A stretch of DNA of 64,000 nucleotides from Candidatus Fimenecus excrementigallinarum (GTDB taxonomy: Bacteria > Bacillota > Clostridia > Oscillospirales > Acutalibacteraceae): contig DVMW01000026.1 of assembly GCA_018714805.1 (NCBI GenBank), positions 1 through 64,000 on the forward strand, given 5' to 3'. The notes under the pieces are model-generated. The model saw only the letters and a list, made by a program, of their open reading frames with translations. It was not told the DNA's origin and searched no databases. Shown here in pieces: positions 7,351 through 18,116 of this stretch. A program made the translations under genes and the position numbers. Positions within the stretch are counted from its first letter, which is position 1; every line of letters starts with the position of its first letter.

Positions 7351-7379
7351 ATTATATAAGCATAGCGTGCGTTTGTCAA
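7351..7379 (-). promoter_or_regulatory. Consensus promoter of yceD-rpmF
   Basis: A perfect TTGACA (7379-7374), 17-base spacer and perfect TATAAT (7356-7351). Transcription should begin near 7344, at the outer end of element copy C, which would then form the entire 5' untranslated region. Confidence 0.9.
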
Positions 7380-7413
7380 CAAAAAGTTTGCGAAATTTTA
7401 CAGGCGCAAAAGC

Positions 7414-7449
7414 GCAAAAAGCGCGCGAAGACCCACGGTCCTCGCGCGC
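7414..7449 (-). terminator. Terminator of the small P-loop gene
   Basis: On the minus strand GCGCGCGAGGACC and the loop GTG lead to GGTCTTCGCGCGC, followed by TTTTTGCG. It lies 16 bases past the stop at 7465 and ahead of the yceD promoter. Confidence 0.8.
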
Positions 7450-7464
7450 AGACTGCAAAATCGG

Positions 7465-7884
7465 TCAGTTAATCTTTTCGCAATAGGCGAACATACGCTC
7501 GGGGAGGTTCTCAAGGTCTGTGGAAATCGTGAAGCAGAAGCGCGTGTCCGCCATCTTGGAGAGGTCGTCCACCTTCTTCAGGAAGTCGGCAAGCTGCTCG
7601 TAATCGCGCCCGCCGATGCGGAAGGTCGCATCCACAAAAATGTCGGTCACGTCGTGGTCGCCCGCGCAAAGGCCACTTAAGAAGCCGTAAAACGCGTCAA
7701 AGCCCGAAACGAAATAGCTGTCGGTGGCAACCAGGCGCGCGCGGTAGTTGACGTCGTATGTAAGCTTCGTCTCCTTTTCCACGCAGATAACGTGCCCGTC
7801 GGAGCGTTCAATCGCTTCGTTGACCTTGTCCACCAGCAGTTTGGTTTTGCCCGAGCCCTTGTGCCCGATGATGAGAGATACCAT
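7465..7884 (-). CDS. Small P-loop NTPase of unknown function
   Basis: A 139-residue protein with a Walker A motif right at the N-terminus (GHKGSGKT, 7-14) and a possible Walker B (DIFVDA, 81-86). It is about the size of a bare P-loop core, with no sensor or partner domain and no membrane segment. The C-terminal part (DRFCFTIS-like strand and LENLPERMF) may be a short effector region. ATG at 7884 is behind AGGAGGAG, and I chose it because the Walker motif starts six residues later. It lies 64 bases downstream of pgi. Annotated relatives of this type are usually called generic ATP-binding proteins; I do not recognise a specific role. Confidence 0.8.
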   Translation of the reverse strand: MVSLIIGHKGSGKTKLLVDKVNEAIERSDGHVICVEKETKLTYDVNYRARLVATDSYFVSGFDAFYGFLSGLCAGDHDVTDIFVDATFRIGGRDYEQLADFLKKVDDLSKMADTRFCFTISTDLENLPERMFAYCEKIN

Positions 7885-7948
7885 GTGAATCTCCTCCTGT
7901 ATGATTTTATGTAATTTTCCGCAGCCGCGGAAAAAACGGGAACCAAAA

Positions 7949-9289
7949 TCAGTCGCCCAGCCGCGCCTCCAGCGCGCGGGTCTGCGCTTCGTAGCCGGGT
8001 TTGCCCAGCAGCGCGAACATATTGCGCTTATAGCTTTCCACGCCCGGCTGGTCAAAGGGATTGACGCCGAGCATATAGCCGGAGACCGCGCACGCCGTCT
8101 CCAGGAAATAGACAAGATAGCCGAAGGTGTAGGCGTTCATTTCGGGCAGCTCCAGCACCATGTTCGGCACGCCGCCGTCGACGTGCGCAAGCACCGTGCC
8201 CTCGAACGCCTTGCGGTTGACGTAGCTGACGGTCTTGCCGGCAAGGAAATTGAGGCCGTCCAGGTTTTCCGCCTCCGCCTCGATAACGCGGTCGGCTTTC
8301 GGCTTATCAAAAATCACGGCCGTTTCAAACAGCAGCCGCTCGCCCTGCTGGATATACTGGCCCATGGAATGCAGGTCGGTGGAAAAAACGGCGGACGCCG
8401 GGAACAAGCCCTTGTTTTCCTTGCCCTCGGACTCGCCGAACAGCTGCTTGAACCACTCGTTCATCATCGTATAGTCCGGCTCGTAGGCAACCATCATTTC
8501 CACGCGCTTGCCCTTGCGGTACAGCAGGTTGCGCGCCGCCGCATATTTGCAGCAGTCGTTTTGGAACAAATCATCGCTTTGGTAGGCCTCCCGCGCGTCG
8601 CGCGCGCCCGCCATCATACGCGCAATGTCGATGCCCGCCGCCGCAATGGGCAAAAGCCCCACGGCCGTCAAAACGGAATAGCGGCCGCCGACGTCGTCCG
8701 GCACCACGAAGGTCTCGTACCCCTCGCGGTCGGCAAGGCCCTTGAGCGTGCCCTTTTCCCGGTCGGTCGTCACATAAATGCGGCGCGCCGCCTCTTCCTT
8801 GCCGTATTTGGTTTCCAGCAGCTCGCGGAACACGCGGAACGCCACGGCGGGCTCGGTCGTCGTCCCGGATTTCGAGATAACGTTTACCGAAAAATCGCGG
8901 TCCGAAACCAGCGAGACAATCTCCTGCAGCGCCGCGGAGCTGATGGAATTGCCCGTAAAGAAAATCTGCGGCGTATCCTTGCAGACCAGGTTGTAATTCT
9001 GCGACGTGCAGTATTCAATGGCGGCACGCGCGCCGAGATAGCTGCCGCCGATGCCGATGACGACAAGCGCCGCGGAATCCCGGCGGATTTTCTGCGCCGC
9101 CTTCTGAATGCGGGCAAATTCGTCGCGGTCGTAGTTCACCGGCAAATCGACCCAGCCGAGGAAATCGCTGCCCGCGCCGGTCTTTTCCCGAAGCTTCCGG
9201 TGCGCAGCGGCCGCTTCCGCCGCGACCGCGTGAAAATCGTCTTCCGAAAGGAAGCCGTTCAAATATTTCGTGTTGAAGCGAATGGACAT
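7949..9289 (-). CDS. pgi: Glucose-6-phosphate isomerase
   Basis: Interconverts glucose 6-phosphate and fructose 6-phosphate in glycolysis and gluconeogenesis. At 446 residues it is the compact Gram-positive form. Features seen: the sugar-phosphate SIS fold, [18 protein letters not shown] near residue 75, [13 protein letters not shown], and the signature around [20 protein letters not shown]. The conserved Lys near the C-terminus lies in [11 protein letters not shown] at 9289. It has its own promoter (9353-9381). The gene downstream is the small P-loop NTPase, 64 bases away. Confidence 0.97.
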   Translation of the reverse strand: MSIRFNTKYLNGFLSEDDFHAVAAEAAAAHRKLREKTGAGSDFLGWVDLPVNYDRDEFARIQKAAQKIRRDSAALVVIGIGGSYLGARAAIEYCTSQNYNLVCKDTPQIFFTGNSISSAALQEIVSLVSDRDFSVNVISKSGTTTEPAVAFRVFRELLETKYGKEEAARRIYVTTDREKGTLKGLADREGYETFVVPDDVGGRYSVLTAVGLLPIAAAGIDIARMMAGARDAREAYQSDDLFQNDCCKYAAARNLLYRKGKRVEMMVAYEPDYTMMNEWFKQLFGESEGKENKGLFPASAVFSTDLHSMGQYIQQGERLLFETAVIFDKPKADRVIEAEAENLDGLNFLAGKTVSYVNRKAFEGTVLAHVDGGVPNMVLELPEMNAYTFGYLVYFLETACAVSGYMLGVNPFDQPGVESYKRNMFALLGKPGYEAQTRALEARLGD

Positions 9290-9352
9290 TTGCGTTTGTT
9301 TACCCCTTTTGCTGCCGCCCTCAAGAACGGTCCTGTTGTCTTTGATGTTTTT

Positions 9353-9381
9353 ATTCTATCCTAAAACCCGCTTGTTTTCAA
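9353..9381 (-). promoter_or_regulatory. Promoter of pgi
   Basis: TTGAAA (9381-9376), 17-base spacer, TAGAAT (9358-9353), each 5/6 to consensus; start of transcription near 9346, about 57 bases before the pgi ATG. Confidence 0.75.
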
Positions 9382-9388
9382 TACGAAA

Positions 9389-10582
9389 TTATGAATTTTC
9401 AGAAAATTCTTGCCCAACGCCGCCCAAAAGCCGCACAACCCGCCGCAGGGCTTCCAAAAACGTCAGCCGGCCGACGGCGGCCGGAGCGGTCAGGTCGCAG
9501 CTGGCTATCGTCTCGCCGTCGAGCAGGAAATCGACCCGGCCGAGCGTCTGCCCGTTTTCGACCGGCGCGGCAACCGACGCGGCGAGGTCCGGCTTTTGCG
9601 TGACGGACTGCGCCTTCCCTTTTTCCAGCACGACGGTCACCTGCTTTTGGTAAACCGGGCGCACCTGCGCCTGCGTGCCGCCGAGCACGGCGACGGGCGG
9701 CAAAAGCGATGCGTCTACGGAAAGCGACACGGCCTCAAAATTGGCGAAGCCCCAGTCGAGCATGGCGCGCGCGGCGTTGAAGCGGTCGTCGCTGGTTTCG
9801 CTGCCGAGCACCACGGCGATAAGCTCCAGCCCGCCGCGCGCGGCGGTGGCGCTCACACAGCAGCCCGCTTTTTCGGTTGTGCCGGTCTTAAGGCCCGTAA
9901 TCCCGTCGTAATACCGGACCAGGCGGTTGGTGTTGACCAGCTCCGTTTCTCCGTTTCGCAGCGTATCCATCCAAATCGTCGAATACTGCCGCACAAGCTC
10001 GTGCCGCAGCAGCTCGCGCGACATCAGCGCGACGTCATAGGCGCTTGTCAGGTGTTCGGTGGTCGTGTCGTCGAGCCCCGTACAGTTGACGAAATGCGTA
10101 TCCTCCATGCCGAGCGTCCGCGCGCGCTCGTTCATCTGCGCGACAAACGCCGTGCTGCTGCCCGCGACAAATTCGCCGAGCGCCTCGCACGCGTCGTTGG
10201 CGCTGGCGACCGCCGCAGCCTTCAGAAGTTCGTCTACGGTCATCTGCTCGCCTTCCTCGAGCCAAATCTGCGAGCCGCCCTTGCTGACCGCTTCGGCGCT
10301 CGCGGTCACGGTATCCGTCAGCGCGATTTTCCCGCTTTCTACCGCCTCCATGACCAAAAGCAGCGTCATGATTTTGGTGACGGACGCGGGGTACAGCCGG
10401 CCGTGGGCGTTTTGTGCCATCAGCACCCGGCCGGTGTTCGCCTCCATAAGCACGGCGGCCTTGGCGTTTATTTCCACCTGCATTTCCGGAAACGCTTCAG
10501 CCGGCGGCTCGGCCGCCGCTGCCGGCAGGCACAGCCCCCACAAAAGCGCGGCGCACAAAGCGATGCTGCAAATCTGTTTCAT
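9389..10582 (-). CDS. D-alanyl-D-alanine carboxypeptidase (DacF/PBP5 type)
   Basis: A low-molecular-weight penicillin-binding protein (S11 family) that trims the terminal D-Ala from peptidoglycan stem peptides outside the membrane. Length 397. A signal peptide occupies about 1-24 (cleavage after AAAA). The active-site triad is complete: SVTK at 67-70, SAN at 127-129 and KTG at 232-234. A PBP5 C-terminal beta domain follows (about 280-370). The C-terminus has a weak amphipathic stretch (FLEALRRVVRLLGGVGQ) that could anchor it to the membrane. ATG at 10582, divergent from ligA. No close partner gene. Confidence 0.93.
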   Translation of the reverse strand: MKQICSIALCAALLWGLCLPAAAAEPPAEAFPEMQVEINAKAAVLMEANTGRVLMAQNAHGRLYPASVTKIMTLLLVMEAVESGKIALTDTVTASAEAVSKGGSQIWLEEGEQMTVDELLKAAAVASANDACEALGEFVAGSSTAFVAQMNERARTLGMEDTHFVNCTGLDDTTTEHLTSAYDVALMSRELLRHELVRQYSTIWMDTLRNGETELVNTNRLVRYYDGITGLKTGTTEKAGCCVSATAARGGLELIAVVLGSETSDDRFNAARAMLDWGFANFEAVSLSVDASLLPPVAVLGGTQAQVRPVYQKQVTVVLEKGKAQSVTQKPDLAASVAAPVENGQTLGRVDFLLDGETIASCDLTAPAAVGRLTFLEALRRVVRLLGGVGQEFSENS

Positions 10583-10638
10583 ACCCTTGCCCCTTTTCTG
10601 TTCGTTGTGCGGGTTACCACTCTATATGCAAAGAGAGG

Positions 10639-10666
10639 TTGTAAAAATGATATTTTATGTTACAAT
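10639..10666 (+). promoter_or_regulatory. Promoter of ligA
   Basis: TTGTAA (10639-10644), 16-base spacer and TACAAT (10661-10666). Transcription would start near 10673, leaving a leader of about 29 bases that carries GGAGG at 10691. Confidence 0.65.
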
Positions 10667-10668
10667 AA

Positions 10669-12687
<2,019 letters not shown>

Positions 12688-12716
12688 GCCGTTTTATCCG
12701 CCCAACGCACAAAACA

Positions 12717-12752
12717 AGCAGCCGCCATCCGTTCGGATGGCGGCTGCTTTTG
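12717..12752. terminator. Bidirectional terminator between ligA and GH16 gene
   Basis: AGCAGCCGCCATCC (12717-12730), a GTTC loop, and GGATGGCGGCTGCT (12735-12748). T-rich tracts follow on both strands, so it can serve the two convergent genes. Confidence 0.9.
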
Positions 12753-12764
12753 CTTATTCGGGTT

Positions 12765-13649
12765 TCAGGCAAACTGGTACACGCGCACGTAGTCGACAAC
12801 AAAATCGACCGGGAAGGTCCCCTCGGGGTTGTCGCGGATGTCGCCCGACCAGGAATACCGGTTGTTTTGGTTGTCCGGGTCCGCGCTGCCGTCCTTGCCG
12901 GCAATCTCCACAGTCAAAAGCAGAAATTCCGGGGACTGCGACACGCCGAAGTCCGTGCGCCAGGTCTCCTGCCCGTTGATGTAGAACACATACTCGTCCG
13001 GCGTCCACAAAACGCCGTAGGTGTTGAACTCGTTGTACATATCGCGGTCGACGCGGAACTCGCCGGAGCCCTTCGACTGATGCTTGTCGCCGTAGCCGTC
13101 GATGTGAATCGTGTGCATCGTCGTGTTGCGGTAGGTTTCCGTGTCCTTCTTCGGGTCGTTGTAGTACGGGGATTCCATGACGTCGATTTCCGCGCCGTTT
13201 TTGCCTCCCTCGGTCTCGTCGCCCATCGTTTCCGACTGCAGCCAGAACGCGCTCCACAGTCCCCCGGCGGCGGGCGCCTTGCAGCGCGCCTCAAAATAGC
13301 CGTAGGTAAACTCCTGCAGGCCGTCGGTCGTGCAGGTGCCGGTATACCAGCCCGGACCCTTGGGGCCGTCCTCCTTATACTCGGTGCGAATAATCAGGTT
13401 CCCGTCTTGTGTAAAGCATTGCGCCGGGTCCCAGTAGCCGCCGCGGCGCGCCCCTTCGCCGCGCGTGGTCCGCCAGCGCGTCGCATCGAGCGGGCCGTCA
13501 AAGGTTTCTTCAAAGACAAGCTCCATGCCGCTTAAATTCAGCGTCTTGTCCGCCTGCGGGGTCTGCACGCGCGAACAGGCGCAGGCACAAACCAAAAGCG
13601 TAGCGGCGAAAAGAAAAGCCAAGCAGCGTTTCACAAGCGCACGTTTCAT
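12765..13649 (-). CDS. GH16 family glycoside hydrolase, lipoprotein
   Basis: A 294-residue GH16 enzyme (laminarinase/lichenase-like fold). The catalytic signature EIDVME runs 154-159, with Glu154 and Glu159 as nucleophile and acid/base. Substrate-site aromatics (WSAFWLQ, MHTIH, GVLWTPDEYVFYINGQ) are typical of the family. The N-terminus is basic and hydrophobic and ends in LLVCACACS, a cysteine-rich stretch that probably contains a lipobox, so it is likely tethered outside the cell. ATG at 13649 follows GGAGG. It lies 41 bases downstream of the topoisomerase pair and may share its transcript. Substrate (beta-1,3 or beta-1,3-1,4 glucan, or a galactan) cannot be told from sequence. Confidence 0.92.
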   Translation of the reverse strand: MKRALVKRCLAFLFAATLLVCACACSRVQTPQADKTLNLSGMELVFEETFDGPLDATRWRTTRGEGARRGGYWDPAQCFTQDGNLIIRTEYKEDGPKGPGWYTGTCTTDGLQEFTYGYFEARCKAPAAGGLWSAFWLQSETMGDETEGGKNGAEIDVMESPYYNDPKKDTETYRNTTMHTIHIDGYGDKHQSKGSGEFRVDRDMYNEFNTYGVLWTPDEYVFYINGQETWRTDFGVSQSPEFLLLTVEIAGKDGSADPDNQNNRYSWSGDIRDNPEGTFPVDFVVDYVRVYQFA

Positions 13650-13690
13650 ACCGGTTCCTCCCTTTTTATAAGAACGGCAAATAAACGGCT

Positions 13691-15925
13691 TTATAAGGTC
13701 AGCTGCTCGCCGGTGTCCTCGGCGGACAGCAGCGCACCGGCGGCGGGCAGCGTGCGGGTGCGGTACCGCGCCGGCTTTTGGAACTCCCCTTCGCGGTAGT
13801 CGCGCACCAGCGCGACGCGGTGGCCCTTTTTGAGCGTCATCACAACGACGCCCTGGGTGTCCTTGGTCGTTTTCGGCGCGACGGCGCCGGTGTTCAGCAG
13901 CAACAGGCGTCCCGAGGACGACTGCACGACAAGCTCCCGGTCCACTTCGATTTGCAGCATGGCGGCGACGGGGAATTTCTCGCAATAGGCTTTAATCAGC
14001 TTTTTGCGGTTCGTCTTGGTCGCGTAAGCGGAAAGGTCGACCTTGGCAAGGCGTCCGTTTTCAAAGAAGAACAGCATATACCCGCGGTAGTCGGTCGTGA
14101 CCGCCATGTAAACGGCCGCTTCGCCCGGGTCCATGTGCAGCTTCGTCGGCACATAGTCGCCCAGGGCGCTGGCCTTTGTGTCCTCAAAATCCGCCGCCTT
14201 CGCCTTATACACCTGACAGCGGTCGGTAAAGAACAGCAAATCCGTGCTGTTGGTCGCCTCCATGCTCAAAAGCAGGCTGTCGCCCTCCTTGAGCTTCTGC
14301 TCGCCGCTCATGCGCAGCGACTGCGGCGTGATTTTTTTGAAATATCCGCCCTTCGTAAAGAACAGGTGGACGGGGTAATCCGGGATTTCCTCCGCCTCGT
14401 CCTCGTCGTCGTCGGCTTCGGCGTACACAATCTCGCTGCGGCGCGGGATGGCGTATTTTTCCGCGACGGCCTGCAGCTCCGACACAAGGATGCGCTTGAC
14501 GCGCGCGCGGCTTTGCAGGATATCCTCCATATCCGCAATCTGCTCGCGCAGCTCGGCGATGTCGGCGGTGCGCTTGAGGATGTATTCCCGGTTCAAATGG
14601 CGCAGCTTGATTTCGGCGACATACTCCGCCTGCGTTTTGTCAATGCCGAAGCCAATCATCAAGTTCGGCACGACCTCGGCCTCCTCATCCGTCGAGCGGA
14701 TGATGCGTATCGCCTTGTCGATGTCGAGCAGAATTTTCTGAAGGCCCTCCAGCAAATGCAGGCGTTCCTTGGCGCGTGCGAGCTCGAAATAGGTGCGGCG
14801 GCGCACGCATTCCGAACGGAAGGCAATCCACTCGAGCAGCAGGTCGCGCACGCCGAGCACGCGCGGCACGCCGGCAATGAGCACGTTGAAGTTGCAGGCG
14901 AAGGAATCCTCCAGCGGCGTCATGCGGAACAGCTTTTTCATCAGCTTGTCCGGGTCGGCGCCGCGCTTATAGTCGATGGTGATTTTAAGGCCCTTTTTGT
15001 CGGTCTCGTCGCGCACGTCGGCAATCTCGCGCGCCGCGCCGCTTTTGACCTTTTCCACGATTTTTTCGATGATGGCCTCGGCCGTCGTCGTCGGCGGGAT
15101 TTGCGTGACGTCGATGCAGTGGTTCGACTTGTCGACCGTATATTTGGAACGGACCTTAAACGACCCGCGCCCCGTGCGGAAAATTTCCTGCATCTGCGCT
15201 TCGTCGTAGACAATCTGCCCGCCGCCGACAAAATCCGGCGCGCGCAGAATCTCGGATACGTCAAAATCCGCATCCTTCACCAGCGCCTGCGTCGCCTCGC
15301 ACACCTCGCGCAGGTTAAATGAGCAAATGGACGACGCCATGCCGACCGCGATGCCGGTGTTGGCGTTGACAAGCACCGAGGGGAACGTCACGGGAAAAAG
15401 CGTCGGCTCCTTCATGGTGCTGTCGTAGTTGTCCACAAAATCGACGGTGTCCTTGTCGATGTCGGCGAACAGCTCGGCAGCAATGGGCTCGAGCTTCGCC
15501 TCCGTATACCGGGAGGCGGCGTACTGCATATTGCGCGAATACGCCTTGCCGAAATTGCCCTTCGACTGGATATACGGGTGCAAAAGCGCCTCGTTGCCGC
15601 GCGTCAAGCGGACCATGGTCTCGTAGATTGGCCCGTCGCCGTGGGGGTTGAGCTGCATGGTCCGGCCGACGATGTTGGCGGACTTGATGGTGCCGCCGGA
15701 GAGCAGCCCCATTTTGTACATGGTATACAGAAGCTTTCTGTGCGACGGCTTGAAGCCGTCGATTTCGGGGATGGCGCGCGAAAGGATAACGCTCATGGCG
15801 TAGGGCATATAGTTGGTTTCCAGCGTTTCGGTAATGTCCTGCTCGACGACCTCGCCCGCGCCTAAAATATGCGCGTTCGGCTGCATTTCCGGCTTTTCTT
15901 CGGTCTTTCTCGGTTTTCTCGGCAT
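13691..15925 (-). CDS. parC: Type IIA DNA topoisomerase subunit A (topoisomerase IV ParC-like)
   Basis: A 744-residue GyrA/ParC homologue that cuts and rejoins DNA. The catalytic tyrosine is Tyr140 in AASRYTEAKL, preceded by GRTMQLNPHGDGPIYETMVR. A coiled-coil tower and a C-terminal beta-pinwheel follow. I see no QRRGGKG-type GyrA box in the C-terminal domain, so topoisomerase IV is favoured over gyrase. The N-terminus has a charged tail of about 20 residues before the conserved VVEQDITETL. ATG at 15925. It follows the B subunit by 18 bases. A true gyrA/gyrB pair would be expected elsewhere in the genome. Confidence 0.9.
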   Translation of the reverse strand: MPRKPRKTEEKPEMQPNAHILGAGEVVEQDITETLETNYMPYAMSVILSRAIPEIDGFKPSHRKLLYTMYKMGLLSGGTIKSANIVGRTMQLNPHGDGPIYETMVRLTRGNEALLHPYIQSKGNFGKAYSRNMQYAASRYTEAKLEPIAAELFADIDKDTVDFVDNYDSTMKEPTLFPVTFPSVLVNANTGIAVGMASSICSFNLREVCEATQALVKDADFDVSEILRAPDFVGGGQIVYDEAQMQEIFRTGRGSFKVRSKYTVDKSNHCIDVTQIPPTTTAEAIIEKIVEKVKSGAAREIADVRDETDKKGLKITIDYKRGADPDKLMKKLFRMTPLEDSFACNFNVLIAGVPRVLGVRDLLLEWIAFRSECVRRRTYFELARAKERLHLLEGLQKILLDIDKAIRIIRSTDEEAEVVPNLMIGFGIDKTQAEYVAEIKLRHLNREYILKRTADIAELREQIADMEDILQSRARVKRILVSELQAVAEKYAIPRRSEIVYAEADDDEDEAEEIPDYPVHLFFTKGGYFKKITPQSLRMSGEQKLKEGDSLLLSMEATNSTDLLFFTDRCQVYKAKAADFEDTKASALGDYVPTKLHMDPGEAAVYMAVTTDYRGYMLFFFENGRLAKVDLSAYATKTNRKKLIKAYCEKFPVAAMLQIEVDRELVVQSSSGRLLLLNTGAVAPKTTKDTQGVVVMTLKKGHRVALVRDYREGEFQKPARYRTRTLPAAGALLSAEDTGEQLTL

Positions 15926-15943
15926 AGTCTCTCCTCCCCCGCG

Positions 15944-17929
15944 TTACGAAATGTCCGCAAGCTCCAGATACATATGGCCGTTTTCGGCGATATGCGTCTT
16001 GCGTCCCTGCAGGTTGTCGCCCAAAAGCAGGTCGAATTTTTCGGCGACCGCCTCTTCCGACGCGTCGGGCTCGACCTTGATAAGCCGGCGCGTTTCGGGG
16101 TTCATGGTCGTCAGCCACATCATGTCCGCCTCGTTTTCGCCGAGACCCTTGGAGCGCTGGATGGTGAATTTCCGGTCGCCCAGAGCCTCGAGCACCTCCT
16201 GCTTTTCCTTTTCGGTATAGCAGAACCACGTCTCGCCCTTCGACTGAATCTCGTAAAGCGGCGATTCGGCGATATAGACCTTGCCCGCGCGGATGAGCGT
16301 CGGCATCAGGCGGTAAATCATGGTGAGAATCAGCGTGCGAATCTGGAAGCCGTCGACGTCGGCGTCGGTGCAGATGATGACCTTGCTCCACCGCAGGTTA
16401 TCCAGATTAAAGGACGACAGTTCCTTATTGGCCTTCCCCGTCACCTCGACGCCGCAGCCGAGGACCTTGATAAGGTCCACGATGATATCGCTTTTGAAAA
16501 TTTTGTTGTATTCGGCTTTTAAGCAGTTCAAAATTTTGCCGCGCACGGGGATAATCGCCTGAAACGCGCTGTCGCGCGCCTGCTTGCACGCGCCGAGCGC
16601 CGAGTCGCCCTCCACGATGAAAATTTCCCGCTCGGAAACGTCCTTGGAACGGCAGTCGACGAATTTTTCGACGCGGCTGGTTAAATCGTTGCCGCTTTGC
16701 ATCGTCTTTTTCATGGTCTGGCGCGCGGCTTCCGCCTTGATGCGCGAGCGCATATTGATAAGCACCTGGTTGCCGATTTTTTCCGCGTCCAGCGGATTTT
16801 CAATGAAATAAACCTCCAGCTGATGGCGGAAAAACTCGGTCATCGCCTCCTGGATGAACTTGTTGGTGATGGATTCCTTGGTCTGGTTCGCATAAGAGGT
16901 CAGCGTCGAGAAGGAGGAGACGACCAGCACCAGGCAGTCCTCGACATCCTGAAAGCTTATCTTGCTGTCGGTTTTCAAATATTTGCCGTTCGATTTGAGG
17001 TAGGCGTCCAGCTGCGACACGAACGCGCTGCGCACCGCCTTGTCCGGCGCGCCGCCGTGCTCCAGGAAGCTCGAGTTGTGGTAGTATTCCTTAAGCTGCT
17101 TTTTGTTGGAAAAGCAGAGCGCGGCGTTAATTTTGACCTTATATTCGGGCTTGTCCGCGCGGTCGCGGCCGCGGCGTTCGGTCTGCCAGACCTGGAGGTC
17201 GGACAGCGCTTTGTCGCCGACGAACGCCTTAACATAGTCCACAATGCCGTTTTCATAGAGGTACTCGTAGGTTTCAAAGTGGTTCGCGCTTGTCTCGTCG
17301 CGCAAAATAAAGCGAACGCCCGCATTGACGACGGACTGGCGGCGCAGCGTGTCCTGGTAGTAGGCAAGCGGGATGTCGATATCGGTAAAGACCTTCAAAT
17401 CGGGCTTCCAGCGGATGCGCGTGCCGGTGTCGCGCTTGGTGTACGCCTCGCGCTGCAGCTCGCCGACCGGCTCCCCGGCCTTAAAATGCATCGTGTATTT
17501 GGTGCCGTTTTTATGAATTTCCGCCTCCATATACTCCGAAGCGTACTGCGTAGAGCAAAGGCCGAGGCCGTTGAGCCCCAGGGAATATTCGTAGCTGCCG
17601 CCGTCGTTCGTATTGTATTTGCCGCCGGCGTACATCTCACAGAACACAAGCTCCCAGTTGTAGCGCTGCTCCTTTTCGTTGAATTCCATCGGGATGCCGC
17701 GGCCGAAGTCCTGCACCTCGATGGACTTGTCCAGAAAGCGCGTCACGATAATCTTGTCGCCGTACCCCTCGCGCGCCTCGTCGATGGCGTTGGACAAAAT
17801 TTCAAACATCGCGTGCTGGCAGCCGTCGATGCCGTCCGAGCCGAAAATCACGCTCGGGCGTTTGCGCACGCGGTCCGCGCCTTTTAATTGGGAAATGCTC
17901 TCTTCCGTATATGCCGCTTTTTTAGCCAT
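15944..17929 (-). CDS. parE: Type IIA DNA topoisomerase subunit B (topoisomerase IV ParE-like)
   Basis: The ATPase subunit paired with the A subunit downstream; 661 residues. The GHKL ATPase domain shows EILSNAIDEARE, DFGRGIP and LNGLG (Bergerat fold). The Toprim domain has EGDSALG and DADVDG for metal binding. ATG at 17929 is chosen over an ATG 36 bases upstream: the predicted promoter would start transcription near 17972, leaving almost no leader for the upstream codon, and AAAGGACGG precedes the downstream one. In the same operon as parC and perhaps the GH16 gene. Confidence 0.9.
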   Translation of the reverse strand: MAKKAAYTEESISQLKGADRVRKRPSVIFGSDGIDGCQHAMFEILSNAIDEAREGYGDKIIVTRFLDKSIEVQDFGRGIPMEFNEKEQRYNWELVFCEMYAGGKYNTNDGGSYEYSLGLNGLGLCSTQYASEYMEAEIHKNGTKYTMHFKAGEPVGELQREAYTKRDTGTRIRWKPDLKVFTDIDIPLAYYQDTLRRQSVVNAGVRFILRDETSANHFETYEYLYENGIVDYVKAFVGDKALSDLQVWQTERRGRDRADKPEYKVKINAALCFSNKKQLKEYYHNSSFLEHGGAPDKAVRSAFVSQLDAYLKSNGKYLKTDSKISFQDVEDCLVLVVSSFSTLTSYANQTKESITNKFIQEAMTEFFRHQLEVYFIENPLDAEKIGNQVLINMRSRIKAEAARQTMKKTMQSGNDLTSRVEKFVDCRSKDVSEREIFIVEGDSALGACKQARDSAFQAIIPVRGKILNCLKAEYNKIFKSDIIVDLIKVLGCGVEVTGKANKELSSFNLDNLRWSKVIICTDADVDGFQIRTLILTMIYRLMPTLIRAGKVYIAESPLYEIQSKGETWFCYTEKEKQEVLEALGDRKFTIQRSKGLGENEADMMWLTTMNPETRRLIKVEPDASEEAVAEKFDLLLGDNLQGRKTHIAENGHMYLELADIS

Positions 17930-17978
17930 GCAGTCTTCCGTCCTTTGATTTTCCTGCGTTTCCATACTGTTTCAGTCT

Positions 17979-18008
17979 ATTTTACACGATATGTAGCGGT
18001 TTCGTCAA
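17979..18008 (-). promoter_or_regulatory. Promoter of the parE-parC operon
   Basis: TTGACG (18008-18003), 18-base spacer, TAAAAT (17984-17979). It faces away from the marR promoter 45 bases further on. Confidence 0.65.
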
Positions 18009-18052
18009 GTTGATTTCGCGTATTTAGTGCCGGTGCGCCTGAAAATCGGGGG

Positions 18053-18081
18053 TTGACTGTTCCGGCGGCATATGGTATATT
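18053..18081 (+). promoter_or_regulatory. Promoter of the marR-MATE operon
   Basis: TTGACT (18053-18058), 17-base spacer, TATATT (18076-18081), each 5/6. The start of transcription would fall at about 18088, immediately before the palindrome at 18090. Confidence 0.8.
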
Positions 18082-18089
18082 GCCAGTCG

Positions 18090-18103
18090 GTACGATTTCG
18101 TAC
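18090..18103. promoter_or_regulatory. Probable MarR operator (perfect 6+2+6 palindrome)
   Basis: GTACGA-TT-TCGTAC lies just downstream of the -10 box and just ahead of the AAGGAGGG ribosome-binding site. This is where an autorepressor of the MarR family usually binds. Inferred from symmetry and position only. Confidence 0.6.
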
Positions 18104-18116
18104 TAAGGAGGGCGCT

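Noticed and set aside
13691..17929. DNA gyrase gyrA/gyrB
   Set aside because: The A subunit lacks a GyrA-box in the C-terminal domain and the order B-A matches topoisomerase IV; kept as ParC/ParE, though not certain.
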